Below are positions 10,742 to 22,700 of a DNA stretch of 64,000 bases, one piece after another; the stretch's first letter is position 1, and every line of letters begins with the position of its first letter. The notes beneath the pieces were generated by a model. It did no database searches, had not been told where the DNA came from, and worked only from the letters and a program-made list of their open reading frames with translations. The translations under genes and the position numbers were made by a program. The stretch comes from Gymnorhina tibicen (taxonomy: Eukaryota; Chordata; Aves; Passeriformes; Artamidae), in NCBI GenBank assembly GCA_013399875.1, contig VXAZ01000289.1, forward strand, positions 2,670,679 to 2,734,678, given 5' to 3'.

Positions 10742-13700
10742 ATACAGATTTGTTTTAAAATTCAGAGCTTGAGTAAGAGGTGGTTTCTCTTTCTTTTGGC
10801 CTGACTGCTTCTGTGCTAACATTCTTGGTTGCCTGATAGGAAATGATTACAAAATCCTCATTGTGAGTTGGGATTTAGTTCACGTCCTATGTCCTATCTT
10901 CTGTGTGCTAAGAATTAAAGACTTGTGGCATTTTGGCAATATATGTAAGGCTGGAGAACAAAAAACAATGTTTGACTGTTTATTTCCAAACAATGCATGT
11001 CTATGAATAACCATGCATGTCTCTCTAAATTTAATCTTTTGCTATTTATTAATCATATAATAGGGTCCTCAACATTAATTTTGTCTGCAGCTAATGAAAA
11101 AAATTTTCTACTTTATTAAATGGATCAATTACTCTAAATGTGCTTTTACAAAATAAAAGCCAGACAAAAACTGCGGCATTCTACAAACCAAGTTCTGCCC
11201 ACTTGAGACTCAAAAATGAGAAGCCAGTTGGTGCAGATTATGTAATTAGTTCTGGTAAAAGTAGTCTTCTAATTTCTTGTACTCTTAAACTAAAATAAAA
11301 GACTTGATGATCCTCTGAGCTGAATCATACAGAGATTCCTGTAGCCCCAAAGTTTCTTCTATATTTTCAAAAACCTCAGTCAGACATCAGCTACATTAAA
11401 CTCCATTTATAGACATGTCATGGCTCAGAAAAATAAGCCATTTTCAGAAATCTTCAGATTTAGGTCTCAAAGTGGAATGATTGTTTTCAGAGGAAAAAAA
11501 TAATGTCAGCTTTCAATTTGTCCTTATTCAAACAGGGGAAAAAATAGTATAATATCCCTTTTCATTGTGATTCCAAATAACGAGAGTTCTAATAACTACC
11601 AGCAGAGTGAAAGGCCAATGAATATTATTTTATTGTTGCCTATTTACTATAATATTCACAGAATCTCAGCTATTTAGAGATGAAATGCAGCTTTGAAGAC
11701 CTCCAGCCATGAGCAAGTTGCCTTCAAACCCTAACGTATTTAGTGTAAAACCTCCGCACAGAGCACAGCCCTGACAAGGGGGCTTGAGATCCTTTCTGAA
11801 TGCAGGTGTGAAAGCTCACTGCAACACCTCATCATTTCAAGGTGAGTTAAGTAAACTGCCTTATGTCAGAAGGTTTGCTGTAACTCACTGTCACAGGTTT
11901 GTTTTGTTTTATTTGTCTGTCTGTGCAGTTTGCTAGTTTTTTACCAGGAAATGAGTATGTGGGCCACAGCAACATTTTTGGAGAGAGAAGGCTGTTCACA
12001 GCTGTTCCCCCAGTCCACTGTGGCTGGACAGTACAGGAGACCCCACTGCTGCACAGAGGTGCCTATCTGTTGGGTTAGACAGAGGCACGTCTCAGGCACT
12101 GTGACCATCTGGCCCCCAGCCCTGCAAAAACCACCCCTCCCTGAGTGTGAGGGGCTGGCACCAAGATTTGGGGAAAACACTCACAAAAAGAAACCGTCTT
12201 TTTCAGGACTTTGGGTGAGAGCATGAAATGATACAAGCAAGGCTAAGATTCACTGATTTATATCTGATTTGGAGAGCCAATAGTTGGCATTGCTCTGAGA
12301 GGAAGGAGATTTTATTTCATATTTGGGGAAATGCAATCTATGTTTCTTCATTGTGAGAGTACTTCATTTTAAAATAAACAGATCAGAATGTTTTGAGAAA
12401 TAAGGTGAGAACATGCTTTCTCAATAAATAAACAGAGCAGTGGATATATGACTTGATGTGACTTTTCCTAATGGAATGTGATTTTGACTCTAAACAGCAA
12501 ATCAGACTTGTCAGATGATAAAGGTTAGCCTTGCTGTTAAACACTATCACTCTTTTGGCTAATGTTAAATATATCTGCTGCATAAAACAAACTACATATG
12601 ACGGATAAGAAAAAGCATTAAGAATACTCTCAAGCTATCTTTTGTAGGAGCCTGAATGCCACCAAGCACTCCACTAAAGAGCCAGTCTTTGTGGCAACAC
12701 TGAACCCTCATGAGGGTTTGTGAGTCTAGTGAATCTTAAATAAGTTGTTTAATTAGAAAAGAGACAGAACCTTTTCCATGTCAATGTTTTAAGTAATAGT
12801 TCTGAGAGTATTGCCAAACACACCTTTCAACAAATGAGTCACTAAGTACACCAGAGGTTGGTTCCTGCAGAACAAAAGGGGAGCTGTGACATTTTAACTA
12901 AGTTTTACTTCTTCCTTTGGGCTAGACCCATGCCTGATCACAAAACACATTCACATCTAGCATGCAAATTTTCTTTCTCACCATGATTCCAAGCAATATA
13001 AATTATAGTTGTTTACATCAAGCTTCCACTCTTCTGAACACTGAGCTTCTCTTGACTTGGCTAACAGGGAGCCCACAATGTAACCAATAAACTTCATTCC
13101 CTAAGCTATACTGACATCATCCCGGCTAAAAAAAAAACAAGGAAGTAGGCTAATCAGAGATCTTCTGATTTATATTCTGTAATGAATACAAAGGGGCAGA
13201 AACCAAGGTCTTTTAAATGGAAACTGTCAGCAAAAAAGAAAACAGAAGAGAATTATTTTGGGAGGTGACCAAGAAAGAGCAAAAGGTTCCTGGGGAAAAA
13301 GGGGATACTAGAAAATGAAGGAATGATCTGAGAGATAATATATACTACTGCAATATTGTCCCACCTGGTAATGTTATGAGCTCAAAATATCATGCCAGTC
13401 AGACTTGAGAAAGGAATCATGAAAAAGTATAAATAACTTATTTTTTATTTTGGGTCTGAATTTTGTAACATTTTGTTTTGGCTCCAAAGAATATTCACTT
13501 AAAGAAAATATTAACCAATTTAAAAAAAAAGAAAAAAATTAATAGCTTTAGGTTGAAGAAGACTCATCCATCTATTGAGAATTCTTTTTCAATATCTGTA
13601 AATATATTTATGAGACACTTTAATTTCTGAAGGCAGAATCTTATCTGCTTTCAACATTTTTGCTTTGTTTTGTTTTGTTTTTTTTTTTTAATTTCAGAAA

Positions 13701-14176
13701 AACAATTCAGTTGGATCACTTTGAAATCTCAGCTCAGCATACTGGTACTTTCAAAGCATTTTTCTCCATGAAAGGGTCATATCCGTACTCATTTAAGGGT
13801 AGGATTTACCTAAAGGAAAATTGAAATCCTTTGTTTCTAGTGTAGGTTGAAATTCTGAACTCAGGAATAGTCCCACTGTGACACTGGCACAGAGCTGAGT
13901 GCAGGTACACAGCCCAGGAATCTTCTCCCACTAGGACACTTCACTGTTCCTCACACCTCTCTGCAGGGATCCTGATGGACCATTACCTTTTCCTGTTCAG
14001 GTGCAAATCTTGAAGAGGTGTGGTGTACTGTGGCTGAAGCCACCTTTCCTCCATTGTGAAGGAGGACATTAATCCCTAAGGTTCTGTGTGACCAGAAGTG
14101 TGTCTGAGGGGGCGTGAAGTGGAAGATATAAACTTGCTCTTGTAACTCACTGACAGAGAAATTTCACTGGCAAGAC
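10742..14176. other. AT-rich single-copy sequence
   Basis: Contains a (TTTTG)n/T-run stretch at about 13661-13690 and a GC-richer patch at about 12000-12180 with open frames on both strands but no recognisable protein. A weak resemblance to a CR1 end near 11655 was not strong enough to list. Confidence 0.5.
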
Positions 14177-14582
14177 AATCATAGAATCACAGGGTGGGTC
14201 AGTCTGGAAGGGACCCCAGTGATCATCTGATCCAACCCCCCTGGTCAAGCAAGGTCATCCTAGAGCACACAGCACGGGATTATGTCCAGGTAGTTCTTGG
14301 GTATCTCCAGTGAGGGAGACTCCACAACCACTTTGGGCAGCCTGTTCCAGTGCTCAGTCACCTGCACAATAAAGAAGTTCTTCCTCATATTCAGGTGGAA
14401 CTTTCTGTGCATCAGTTTCTGCCCATTGCCTCTTGTCCTGTTGGTTGGCACCACCAAGCAGAGCCTGGCTCCGTCCTCTTGGCAGCCCCCTTCAGATACT
14501 GACAGATGTTGATGATGTCCCCTCTCAGTCTCCTCTTCTCAAGGCTAAACAGGGCCAGCTCCCTCAGCTTTTCCTGAGGCAT
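14177..14582 (-). mobile_element. CR1 LINE 3' region
   Basis: Starts with AATCATAGAATCACAGGGTG and continues through landmarks of the CR1 3' region in reverse complement: a GGAAGGGACC block, GGGCAGCCTGTTCCAGTGCTC near 14335, AAGAAGTTCTTCCTCAT near 14372 and TCTTCTCAAGGCTAAACAG near 14535. The match ends near 14582, where the 5' truncation probably lies. On the element's own strand an open stretch of 65 codons survives (14260-14457), corresponding to the C-terminal end of the CR1 second open frame. The copy differs in its tail from the CR1 copies at 10.6 and 56.1 kb, so it belongs to another subfamily. Confidence 0.93.
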
Positions 14583-14876
14583 CTGTAATCACATGGATCC
14601 AGGAGTTAGGATTTTACAAAATTGTTTTAACTTGATAAAATAAAAGAGAACTAGTTCTTCTTGATCCTGATGCCTTCTGCAAGGTTTGTCTCTTGATGCA
14701 GATCCTCAGCTGTGCTAGCTGTCCTGCTGTGAAGTAGTCTCCCACCCCTTTCCTTCGTGTCCTTAATAAAATGGAGAAAAAAAGCTCTGCTCTTCTTCCA
14801 TAGAGATACTCCTTTCACAGTGATACTTCCCAAGATGGAAACAGTGGACCAAACACCATAATTTTTTTGTAGGTAG

Positions 14877-15341
14877 TTGATACAGGTCTCAACTGGCCCT
14901 TTTGTTAGACTTTTTCTTTGTTACCTTACCTTTGGCTTGACACAGGAAGACCAAAACAACTTACGCACCTCAACAACCCCTTTGGAGAACAACAGATTTT
15001 TCAGGAAGATGAGCAGGTTTACCAGCAGTAGGACCAATTCTGCTGAGCCTTCTCATGCCAGTATTTGGGTTGAGCTGCTGGAGGAAGACTGGCATGCCCA
15101 GGGGTACAGACTGGCCAGCATTATTCCTGTGCCCAGAACTAAAAGGATTGACTTCTCTGACAGTATGTGCAGCGAGTTAAAGGAAAAATGGGGCATATAC
15201 GTCCTTAAACACATCACGCGTGCTTTTGGCACTGAATCTGAGAATGAGGGTCCTGGAGAGAACTGCCAATACAGGAGTACAAAGAACTCTACTTTCAAAG
15301 GAAAAGGGAAAGGCGAGAGAAGAAAAATGCAAGCTAAATGA
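14877..15341 (+). other. unrecognised open frame, 154 codons
   Basis: An in-frame TAG at 14874 precedes the open stretch. The first codon is TTG, so in a eukaryote the first usable start is the ATG at 15009, giving 110 residues, with an A at position -3. A T-rich stretch ending in TTTTTTTGTAG at about 14862-14872 and a further CAG at 14883-14885 could serve as splice acceptors. The product would have an acidic middle (ELLEEDW), a further mixed charged part and a very basic C-terminus (KGKGKGERRK). I recognise no domain. A tail of T follows at 15371-15384 on the plus strand, not the A tail that a plus-strand processed copy would show. An open frame of this length is near what chance can give in 64 kb, so a real exon is possible but not shown. 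Confidence 0.15.
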
Positions 15342-15370
15342 GTTGTGGGAAGACACAGAAATATAAATCC

Positions 15371-15384
15371 TTTTTTTTTTTTTT
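15371..15384. repeat. T14 homopolymer
   Basis: Fourteen T in a row on the plus strand. On the minus strand it reads as an A tail, which could mark the end of an old retrotransposed copy lying to its left, but no matching gene body was recognised. Confidence 0.7.
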
Positions 15385-16949
15385 AATCACATTTGAGCCA
15401 GAAAACAGTGGCACCAACTGTAAGAGTTTGATCCTAGTGCAAATAAAATATTGAAGAAAATCAGCTGATCCAACAAAAACCAGTAAAACAGCTATTGTAG
15501 GGAGTTTTAATATATTTTGCTTTGGCCTGAAATCAATAATCATTTGGAAGGGAGGATTTCTTACCTGGCTGATAAGACAGCTCTGCATACAGTTTTAACA
15601 GCTGAAGGGCTAGGCATTTTGCAACATGCTATGGAAGACATAAATGTGCACATAATCATAGATGTTCAAAAACTGGAAGTACAGTTTCTGTCCAAACCAG
15701 TGATAATGGTGGATTGTAGTAGTAAAACTGACTGGACAGCGAAGCTGGATGTGCAGTAATGCTGCAGGGTGTTAAATGATTCATTTTTATAATGGTTCCA
15801 CCCACACGAGTTACTGATTTAAGCCTAATAATAACCCTCTTTCACACTTGTGCTATGTTGCAGTGAGTATATGGTACACTCCAGGAAATGCAATCATTGC
15901 TAAGATACCCAAACACTATCTGCCAAGAAGATATGTGACCTGACTCCCAAAATTGCAAGAAAATTCAAAGCACTGATTTGAGAAGAACTGTAGTAAACCA
16001 TCGCATGTTAATTGCATCAGGTTTCTGAAACTGTTTTATTGATGGAAACATTTGTTTAGGTTTTATAGGCAGTCAGTGTCCAATTCTTATTTCCTGGCAT
16101 TCCGCAGTACGATGCTTGATGTTTATGTCTCTTCAATGTCATTTTAAAAAGTCTCAGACTCAGCTGCTTACAGTGAGTAGGAAAAAAAATGCACCTCATA
16201 GAGCTGCCTTTCGTGAAATACACAGGCCAGTCAAGCAGTGACTGATACCAGTTCAAATGTGCTATGGGAGAAGTAGCTTCCTGACTTATTCTCTAACACA
16301 AACACAGAAATAAAACCAGTGATCACTAGAAATTTGAATTATTAGTTTGATATATCCTTTATAACCTCTACAGATCAAACAAATCACTTAACAAAGTCTT
16401 TCTCATTATTCATTTATTTGTCACAAGCACAACTTACTTGCAGGCAAAGCCTTTCTGCCTTGCTATAAAGTTTCTTTAATTCATCTGTTAAGGAGAAACA
16501 GAAATCTTATTCAGAAGTCTTCAAATATCTTTCCATTTGCTTGACCTCTTTTTTGCCTTCAAGTTTCTTGAGTGTTGTAATCTGCAGGTACTGTTATGTT
16601 AGACTTGTGAGAGCTCCAGACACAGTCATGGAAAGGTTTTTTCTGTACTGTCACTGACACACGTGCTGTCTAGCTCCTGGGAGGTTGTGCATGGAGGGTT
16701 GTGCTCAGCTCACATTTACAGATACCCGTTCATGTACTGTGTAAACCCTCTGCACTACACCGAGTGCAGCAATTCCAGACATCTATGATTTAAAGGTATG
16801 GAATTTTTTGCTTTTTACTTACAGGAAAGATTATAAGAACTGCCAAATAAAAATACACAAATAAAGAAAACAAAAGTCTATTTCTAATAAATAACATCTG
16901 GGCAGAGCTGCATTATAGACTTTTAATATTAAAATTTCAGTATTTGCAG

Positions 16950-17168
16950 CATGTCTTGAATGACATCAGTCAGACAACTTTCATCAATCTTTTGAAAAAT
17001 AAAACAAAACTAAGTCATAAAGGAACATCTTGGGCTAGTTATGGCATAGCTGATGTGCAGCTGATGGAACTTTTCTGTATTACATCAAATCAGAAAATGA
17101 ACTCAGAATGTGAGCTTGCAACATTGCATTATGCGTGGAAGTCCTTAATTCTAAATAGTCAGAAAGAG
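16950..17168 (+). other. candidate exon, unrecognised (73 codons, phase 0-0)
   Basis: The open frame is bounded on the left by TTTGCAG (an alternative acceptor TTTCAG lies at 16935-16940, in the same frame) and on the right by a strong donor, GAAAGAG followed by GTAAGT at 17169. From 16950 the length is exactly 73 codons and both edges fall between codons. The encoded peptide is hydrophilic with motifs such as LLKNKTKLSHKG and LATLHYAWKSL and resembles an ordinary helical protein segment, but I recognise no family. The pyrimidine tract before the acceptor is weak. The minus strand is also open across this interval, which counts against it. Among the many open frames of this window one ending at a good donor is expected by chance. 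Confidence 0.2.
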
Positions 17169-19664
17169 GTAAGTGCATTCCAGCAACATTTGCGTACGCT
17201 GCTGTGTGGTCAAAAGAATAGGTTGGTTGTGATGATGTACCAAGGCTGAGATCATCTTTATTTTTCTGATCCCATGCATCAGCCTTATCCATTATTACTG
17301 AACTTATGTTCTCTGAGCTTGACTTCTTTCTGTCCAGTTTGGCATCTTGCTCCTGTCAGTTGGAGATTTCATGCTTCATCAAATGTGAGTCTTGTGTATT
17401 GCTGACAACCTTCATTCCATATCAATAGATCATAAATTTTATGATCTATCCAGCTGAAATCTTCAAGGCCTGAACAGCTGGGTGCTTCAGTAGGGTAGTA
17501 CATAGAACTTGCAAACATGCAGAATTTTTGTTGTATTTGTCAAGCTGGACTTGCACCTGCTCTTGCTTTGTAAACAAAACCAAAAATGCTGTTGCAAAAG
17601 TCCTTCTTCCTAAGCTGTTTCCTGGGGGAATTTTTGAATTTACAGCCTCTGTGTATTCCTTTCCTGTTTGGTGCAAGTAAAATAATTCTTTTTCCAATCA
17701 ATTTCATTGGTATCTCAATTGTACCAACAACTCTTTGGTGCCATTCAGAAAAGAGCAACCATTTATTTCTCAGCGTTTGTGGTTTGCGGGAGGGAGGCAG
17801 CTGGATATACTGTATACTTTGAGAAGAACTCTTTACATATCCATCAAATATTTGTGTTATCACATATCATTGATGCCAGTGCAGGAAATATGGTCCTATC
17901 TGATTGTTTCGTTTATGTGGGAATGGATCTAGAAATCTCCCTTATTTTAAAATATAGTACTGCCCCTGTCCTTCCATGTTATTTATTCGACATTTAGCCA
18001 TGGGGCATGTTCAGTAGCCTCATCTTCAGATGAGCACCTTGAAACCTCATATTATTAATTTTTAAGCTGGAGCTGGACCAGGGATAAGAATCATATGGGA
18101 TAAGATAATTTATTTTCTTTGAATCTCAGCTGACTACCCTGAAGGCAAATGCTGACAGACTCTCTTTGCATTTTCTGCCTTTTCCTTTATGTCTTATTTT
18201 TCTTGTTTGCTTCTTGCTCACATAGGCCTCATAAAAAATGATTATTTTTGAGAGCAATTTGAGAAACTTCAATAGTAGGCTCTCAGCAGGCATCAGTGAC
18301 ATCTAAGCAATTCCTTCCAGCTTTGGCTGACATGACAGGAATATGACTGGCAGAGAATTAATGCAGTTGTTAGATAAGTAAATCACTAGATAAGTAAAAG
18401 AAGAGAAGATGGTATCTTTTTGGACTGGAAATTTAAAAGCCTGTAGTTCTGTCAGAAAAACACCAAACAGACACTCTCATAAGTTCCATTCCACAAGCAA
18501 AAGTGTGTGCATATCTTATCCTGACTGATTAAGATGATCAGCTGATTTGCTACTATGTGTCACTCTTACATCACTGCATTGCAATTCTAATAAATGTTCC
18601 CTCATCTTTCTCTTGCATCTTATCACTTACATCAGTCCTGAGGTACAGGAGGTTCCTGTTAAGTGACTTCTCAATATACAGGTTTTCTGTCTCTACCACC
18701 GATTATTTATGGGTGATCGCTGTTTTTTTCCCATACATTTAATTCTCATTAATTTTAATTAGACTCAGACTAAGCTCAAACCCTTTAGCAAAATTTATAA
18801 GAAAAAGGAAAAGAAACACAGCATGCTTGCCAGATGAATTTTCCCAGAGCTCTCACAGCTCTAATTTACACTACAGACACACCAGGATGTGGTTGGAAGA
18901 AGCCTTGCGTTTCCTGCTTGTGCATGCTTTGGATGCATGACCTCAAGATGTCAAAAAGTCAGTGGGTCATGGAGACAAGTCCGGCTTTGTGGGTTATGCT
19001 TTCTGGCTTGCAGATATGAAGCATGTAAACAACTTTTGAAGATACAAGATTTAGTTTTAACAGCTCAAGAAGTCACTGGGTTTCCTTTTCTGCTCTGAAA
19101 AAACCTTACATGTTTCAGCCTAAAGCTTCTTGGTTGCTTCAGCTTTTCATTATGTAAATATAACAACAGGGAAAGTGTGTCATGAAATGACATACTAAAA
19201 TCCAGAAAAAGAATTTATCAGCATTTAGATTTTTTTAAGAATATGCCTGGCTGGTGAACACCCCCCCTAGGCTAGTTTTTTAGCTTGGTCCTTCCTTTTC
19301 ATTACATACCATGAAAAAGTGAGTTCTGTTCAGTTTTTAAAATATATTGAGCTCTGCAGGGGTAAGGAACCTTGATCAGATTTAACCTTGGTGGCCTGCC
19401 ATCCGGATTAGAAAGAGCAATCTTAATGGGTTGCAGGTGCAGCTAAACGGCATCATTAACGTGGTGGAAGAGACCCTCAGGGGCCCCTAAAATTTTCCTA
19501 TGAAAATCCACCATCACATTAAAGGACTGAGATGATTTTCTTGCTTTGTGGAATCACATTTTCAGTGACTAGAGATGTCTCACAGCAGTACTGGAAATCA
19601 GGGTCCTTTGGCTTATCAAGGACTTGACAAAATATCTCATATACAGTTTCTCTGCAGCTGTTGG
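17169..19664. other. single-copy sequence with overlapping open frames at 17.4-17.9 kb
   Basis: Two minus-strand frames, 17446-17697 and 17540-17863, overlap and each reads like protein in part, as a frameshifted pseudogene would. I could not connect them to a known family. The rest is AT-rich with no repeat or gene recognised. A perfect-arm palindrome at 17425-17449 is listed separately. Confidence 0.4.
17425..17449. repeat. 25-base near-perfect palindrome
   Basis: Arms ATAGATCATAAA and TTTATGATCTAT (12 bases each) match perfectly around a single T. It could form a cruciform or bind a symmetric dimeric protein; nothing else around it identifies a role. Confidence 0.7.
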
Positions 19665-19728
19665 AATCAAAGAATTGTTTCAGTTGGAAAAGACCTTCAG
19701 GATCATCTAGTCCAATCATTATGCAGAG
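19665..19728 (-). mobile_element. CR1 LINE 3' tip
   Basis: The stretch beginning AATCAAAGAATTGTTTCAG, through TTGGAAAAGACCTTCAGGAT and TCTAGTCCAATCATTA, is the reverse complement of a diverged CR1 3' end. Only about 64 bases remain. It resembles the tail type of the copy at 56.1 kb more than that at 14.2 kb. Confidence 0.75.
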
Positions 19729-22700
19729 GCATTTCCATAGGGGCATGTCTGCAGTCCAACGAAAAAAATACACACTCTCCTGCACCTCAGGATGTGAGCA
19801 ACAAGATGTGAGAGAAAGATGAGGGAACATTTATTAAAATTGTAATGCAGTGATGTAAGATTAACAAATGCTAGCAAATGAGTTGATCATCTTCACTGTT
19901 CAGGATACGATAAGCACACGTTCTTGCTTGCAGAATGGGACTTATGAGTGTCTTATTTTGACAGGGCTACAGACATCTTGCTATGGAAATGTTCCAATGA
20001 ACCAGGACATTTCTGTCTTTCCCTGTCCTGCCTTAAAAGCTATATCATACTGAAATATGACTCCAAAAATAACCCACCCAGCAGGATAAACATATTACAG
20101 GAGAAGAAACCTCTGAGGAGATCTGATGGGCAAAACATATGGCCTCTTTGACTCCAAATATAATTCCAAAAGGCCTCTCTTTCTCTTACAGGGACACCAA
20201 ATTAAATGTATTCCCTATGTTTTCAGTATTCACAGTGTCACACTTGTAGTTTGGAGACGAAAATAGAAACTGTCAGAGAGATGCAGTTTTTGAAATGGTG
20301 ATAGTATGTCATACTTAATGCCCCAATCTAAACTAGCAGTGACCTGGCACCTTGTTCTTAGTAAATGGGAAATTACCATATGGAATTTCCAAGAGATTGA
20401 GGTCTGCTGAACCTCACAGCCTGTTACTCTTCTGACTGCTTGCATCAGTTGCTATAATCAGTAAAAAATACACTGAAGACTTGATCATGTTAATTATCGT
20501 CTTTCATACACAAATTCCTTTTAGCCATGCCTGACATACACTTGGAGTAGGTAAATATTTACCCTGCTAACTGCTCTTTCACCCAAAGGTGAAGGCCACT
20601 GGCTGCATTCACATTCCACCACGCTTGGTCCTGGGTCTCTCCTGGGCCCTGTTTGGTATCGTAAGGCCATTAGACAGTTATTATTTTGTGTGTATTTTAT
20701 TCAATTCAAAGGGTCTGAAACAGTATGAGGACTGTGATGGAGCATATCAGCATTACTATTTTATACTGTTAAGCCCTGCATGCCCTGTGTGTGCTGGAGA
20801 TGACCGACTGCAAAGTCCCCTAGAAGACTACAAATGCAGGACTGTGCAGTCTTAGCCACAGTGCTTACTTGTAGCCGTCCCTGGAGTGAGATTCCCCCAG
20901 AGCTGCACCTGGGGTTTGTTTCAGAAGAGATGCAGCTGATTGACTCTTAATGGGAGCTCAAGGGTGAGTAAAATTTGTGCAGTGCAGGCAGGCAGTGATC
21001 AGGACCAGAGAACAAACTGCAGACCCAAGCACCACCTGGCAGTAATGCACACAAACACACATTTGTTGAAGCCCTGATACTGGCTGGACTTTTTAACACT
21101 CATCAAAGCTATGTACTGTTTATGCTCTTGCAGGCTAATCAAAAAGTTACAAAGGAAAGCCTTAGGGACAAAATCTGTTCCCTCACAGATCTCAGAGACA
21201 CTGGATGGCTGCATTGGGGCAGATTTTCTGTGAACAACACAAGTCATTGACTTGAATGCAAAGGATAAGCTTGCACCAATTTTTCAGAGAAGCAATTTTC
21301 CTCATAGACAGGCTATTCAATGATTAATTGCTGATAATGGACTAAGATGCTTCTTATATTCTTTTTAGATAATACTATGAGTATCAGTACATGCATGGAG
21401 GGGAAAAAAACCCCAAACCCCACCTAGAATCAGCAATTAATACCACTTGATCCAGCCTTATCTTTTATCTCTTCTTATATTTTTATTGTTTAAACCAAAT
21501 AAAATTAGAGCTGTTTAAATGACTACTGGGATTTTTTATTAATTTTCTTTTTTTTTTCTAAAATGATCACCTTCATTCTATTTTAAAAGACCAGTGAGAG
21601 CAAATTTGCCATTTATTCATTTTTCCATCTAAGTAGCTCCTGGCATGAAAAAACCCTTTTATTTGTTACAGGTATTCTCATACACACAGATTTCACCTCC
21701 AGCTGCACTCTAACATTTAGGTTGCTTGGGTGGGCAGTACTTTTATTACTGCATTTTGATATCAGCCATCAGGAACACAAGGGTGGATTTCAACAGTGAA
21801 CATCAGGAAATGGGACTGTTCAGACTTAGTTCTGCTCCCATCAGAGCAAATGAATTCCCTTCATCACCACTTCCTGGATTCTCTCACCATTGAGGACTCC
21901 AGGGGTTTTGCCACTGATATCAGCAACAGAGTAAGACCCAATATAAGCTGCCTGGCTTAGAACACCTGTGGATGTATTATCTTGCAGTACTGAGAGGGCA
22001 TTTATAAGTGTCCCATCGCTTCAGGGCCTTTCACATCAGTGGTACTCCAAAGCCTTTAAGCCGTTTGGGCTCTTTATGCAATGCCAGTGTTACATATGGT
22101 TTCACAAAGAGTCACATACTCTTATAAAAGAGAGCCTGGCAGGGTCCATATTGATCTGGTGCCTTCTTTTATTTTTAACTTTCTTTTTCTCCAGTTTGGG
22201 TCTTACCTGATTCAAACCAAAGTGGACTGTAATGTGGTATCCAACCTGACTGCCAAGATCAGAGCATGGGATCTCAACAAAAACTCACTGTGGCCAAGGA
22301 CGAGTTTGGCACTAATTCAGTGAGATTTGGACCAGGTACTCTTGAGTTTCCTCTTTCATACTCAAATTTTGCATCCCTGTAATGCCTTTGACTTTTTTGG
22401 AAAGCATCCTGATCTTCAGAAGTGAGAAGAGAAAAATGTTTCCTTTTGTATTTGTTTTCTTTAAACATTTTCTCTTACATTGTTTCAAATCCTTTTGATT
22501 TATAGATCAGCACACACCCAAAAACAGTCTCTGGAAGCAACAAGGATTCAGAGGCTTGTTTGCACAGCTTTAGACCAAAGCCTGCTTAACTGTGAAAAAT
22601 AACATTTTTGTAGGCTGTTACTTCTTAAAGAGCTGCTGGTGCCTTCTGGAAATCTTTGAGGAATAGTTTGTTTAGGAGTGAATCTGTTTAGGTCAATATA

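Noticed and set aside
11655..11710. Possible further CR1 tip (CACAGAATCTCAGC and a later GAAGACCTCCAGCC)
   Set aside because: Similarity is limited to short words and the expected GTTGGAA block is missing.
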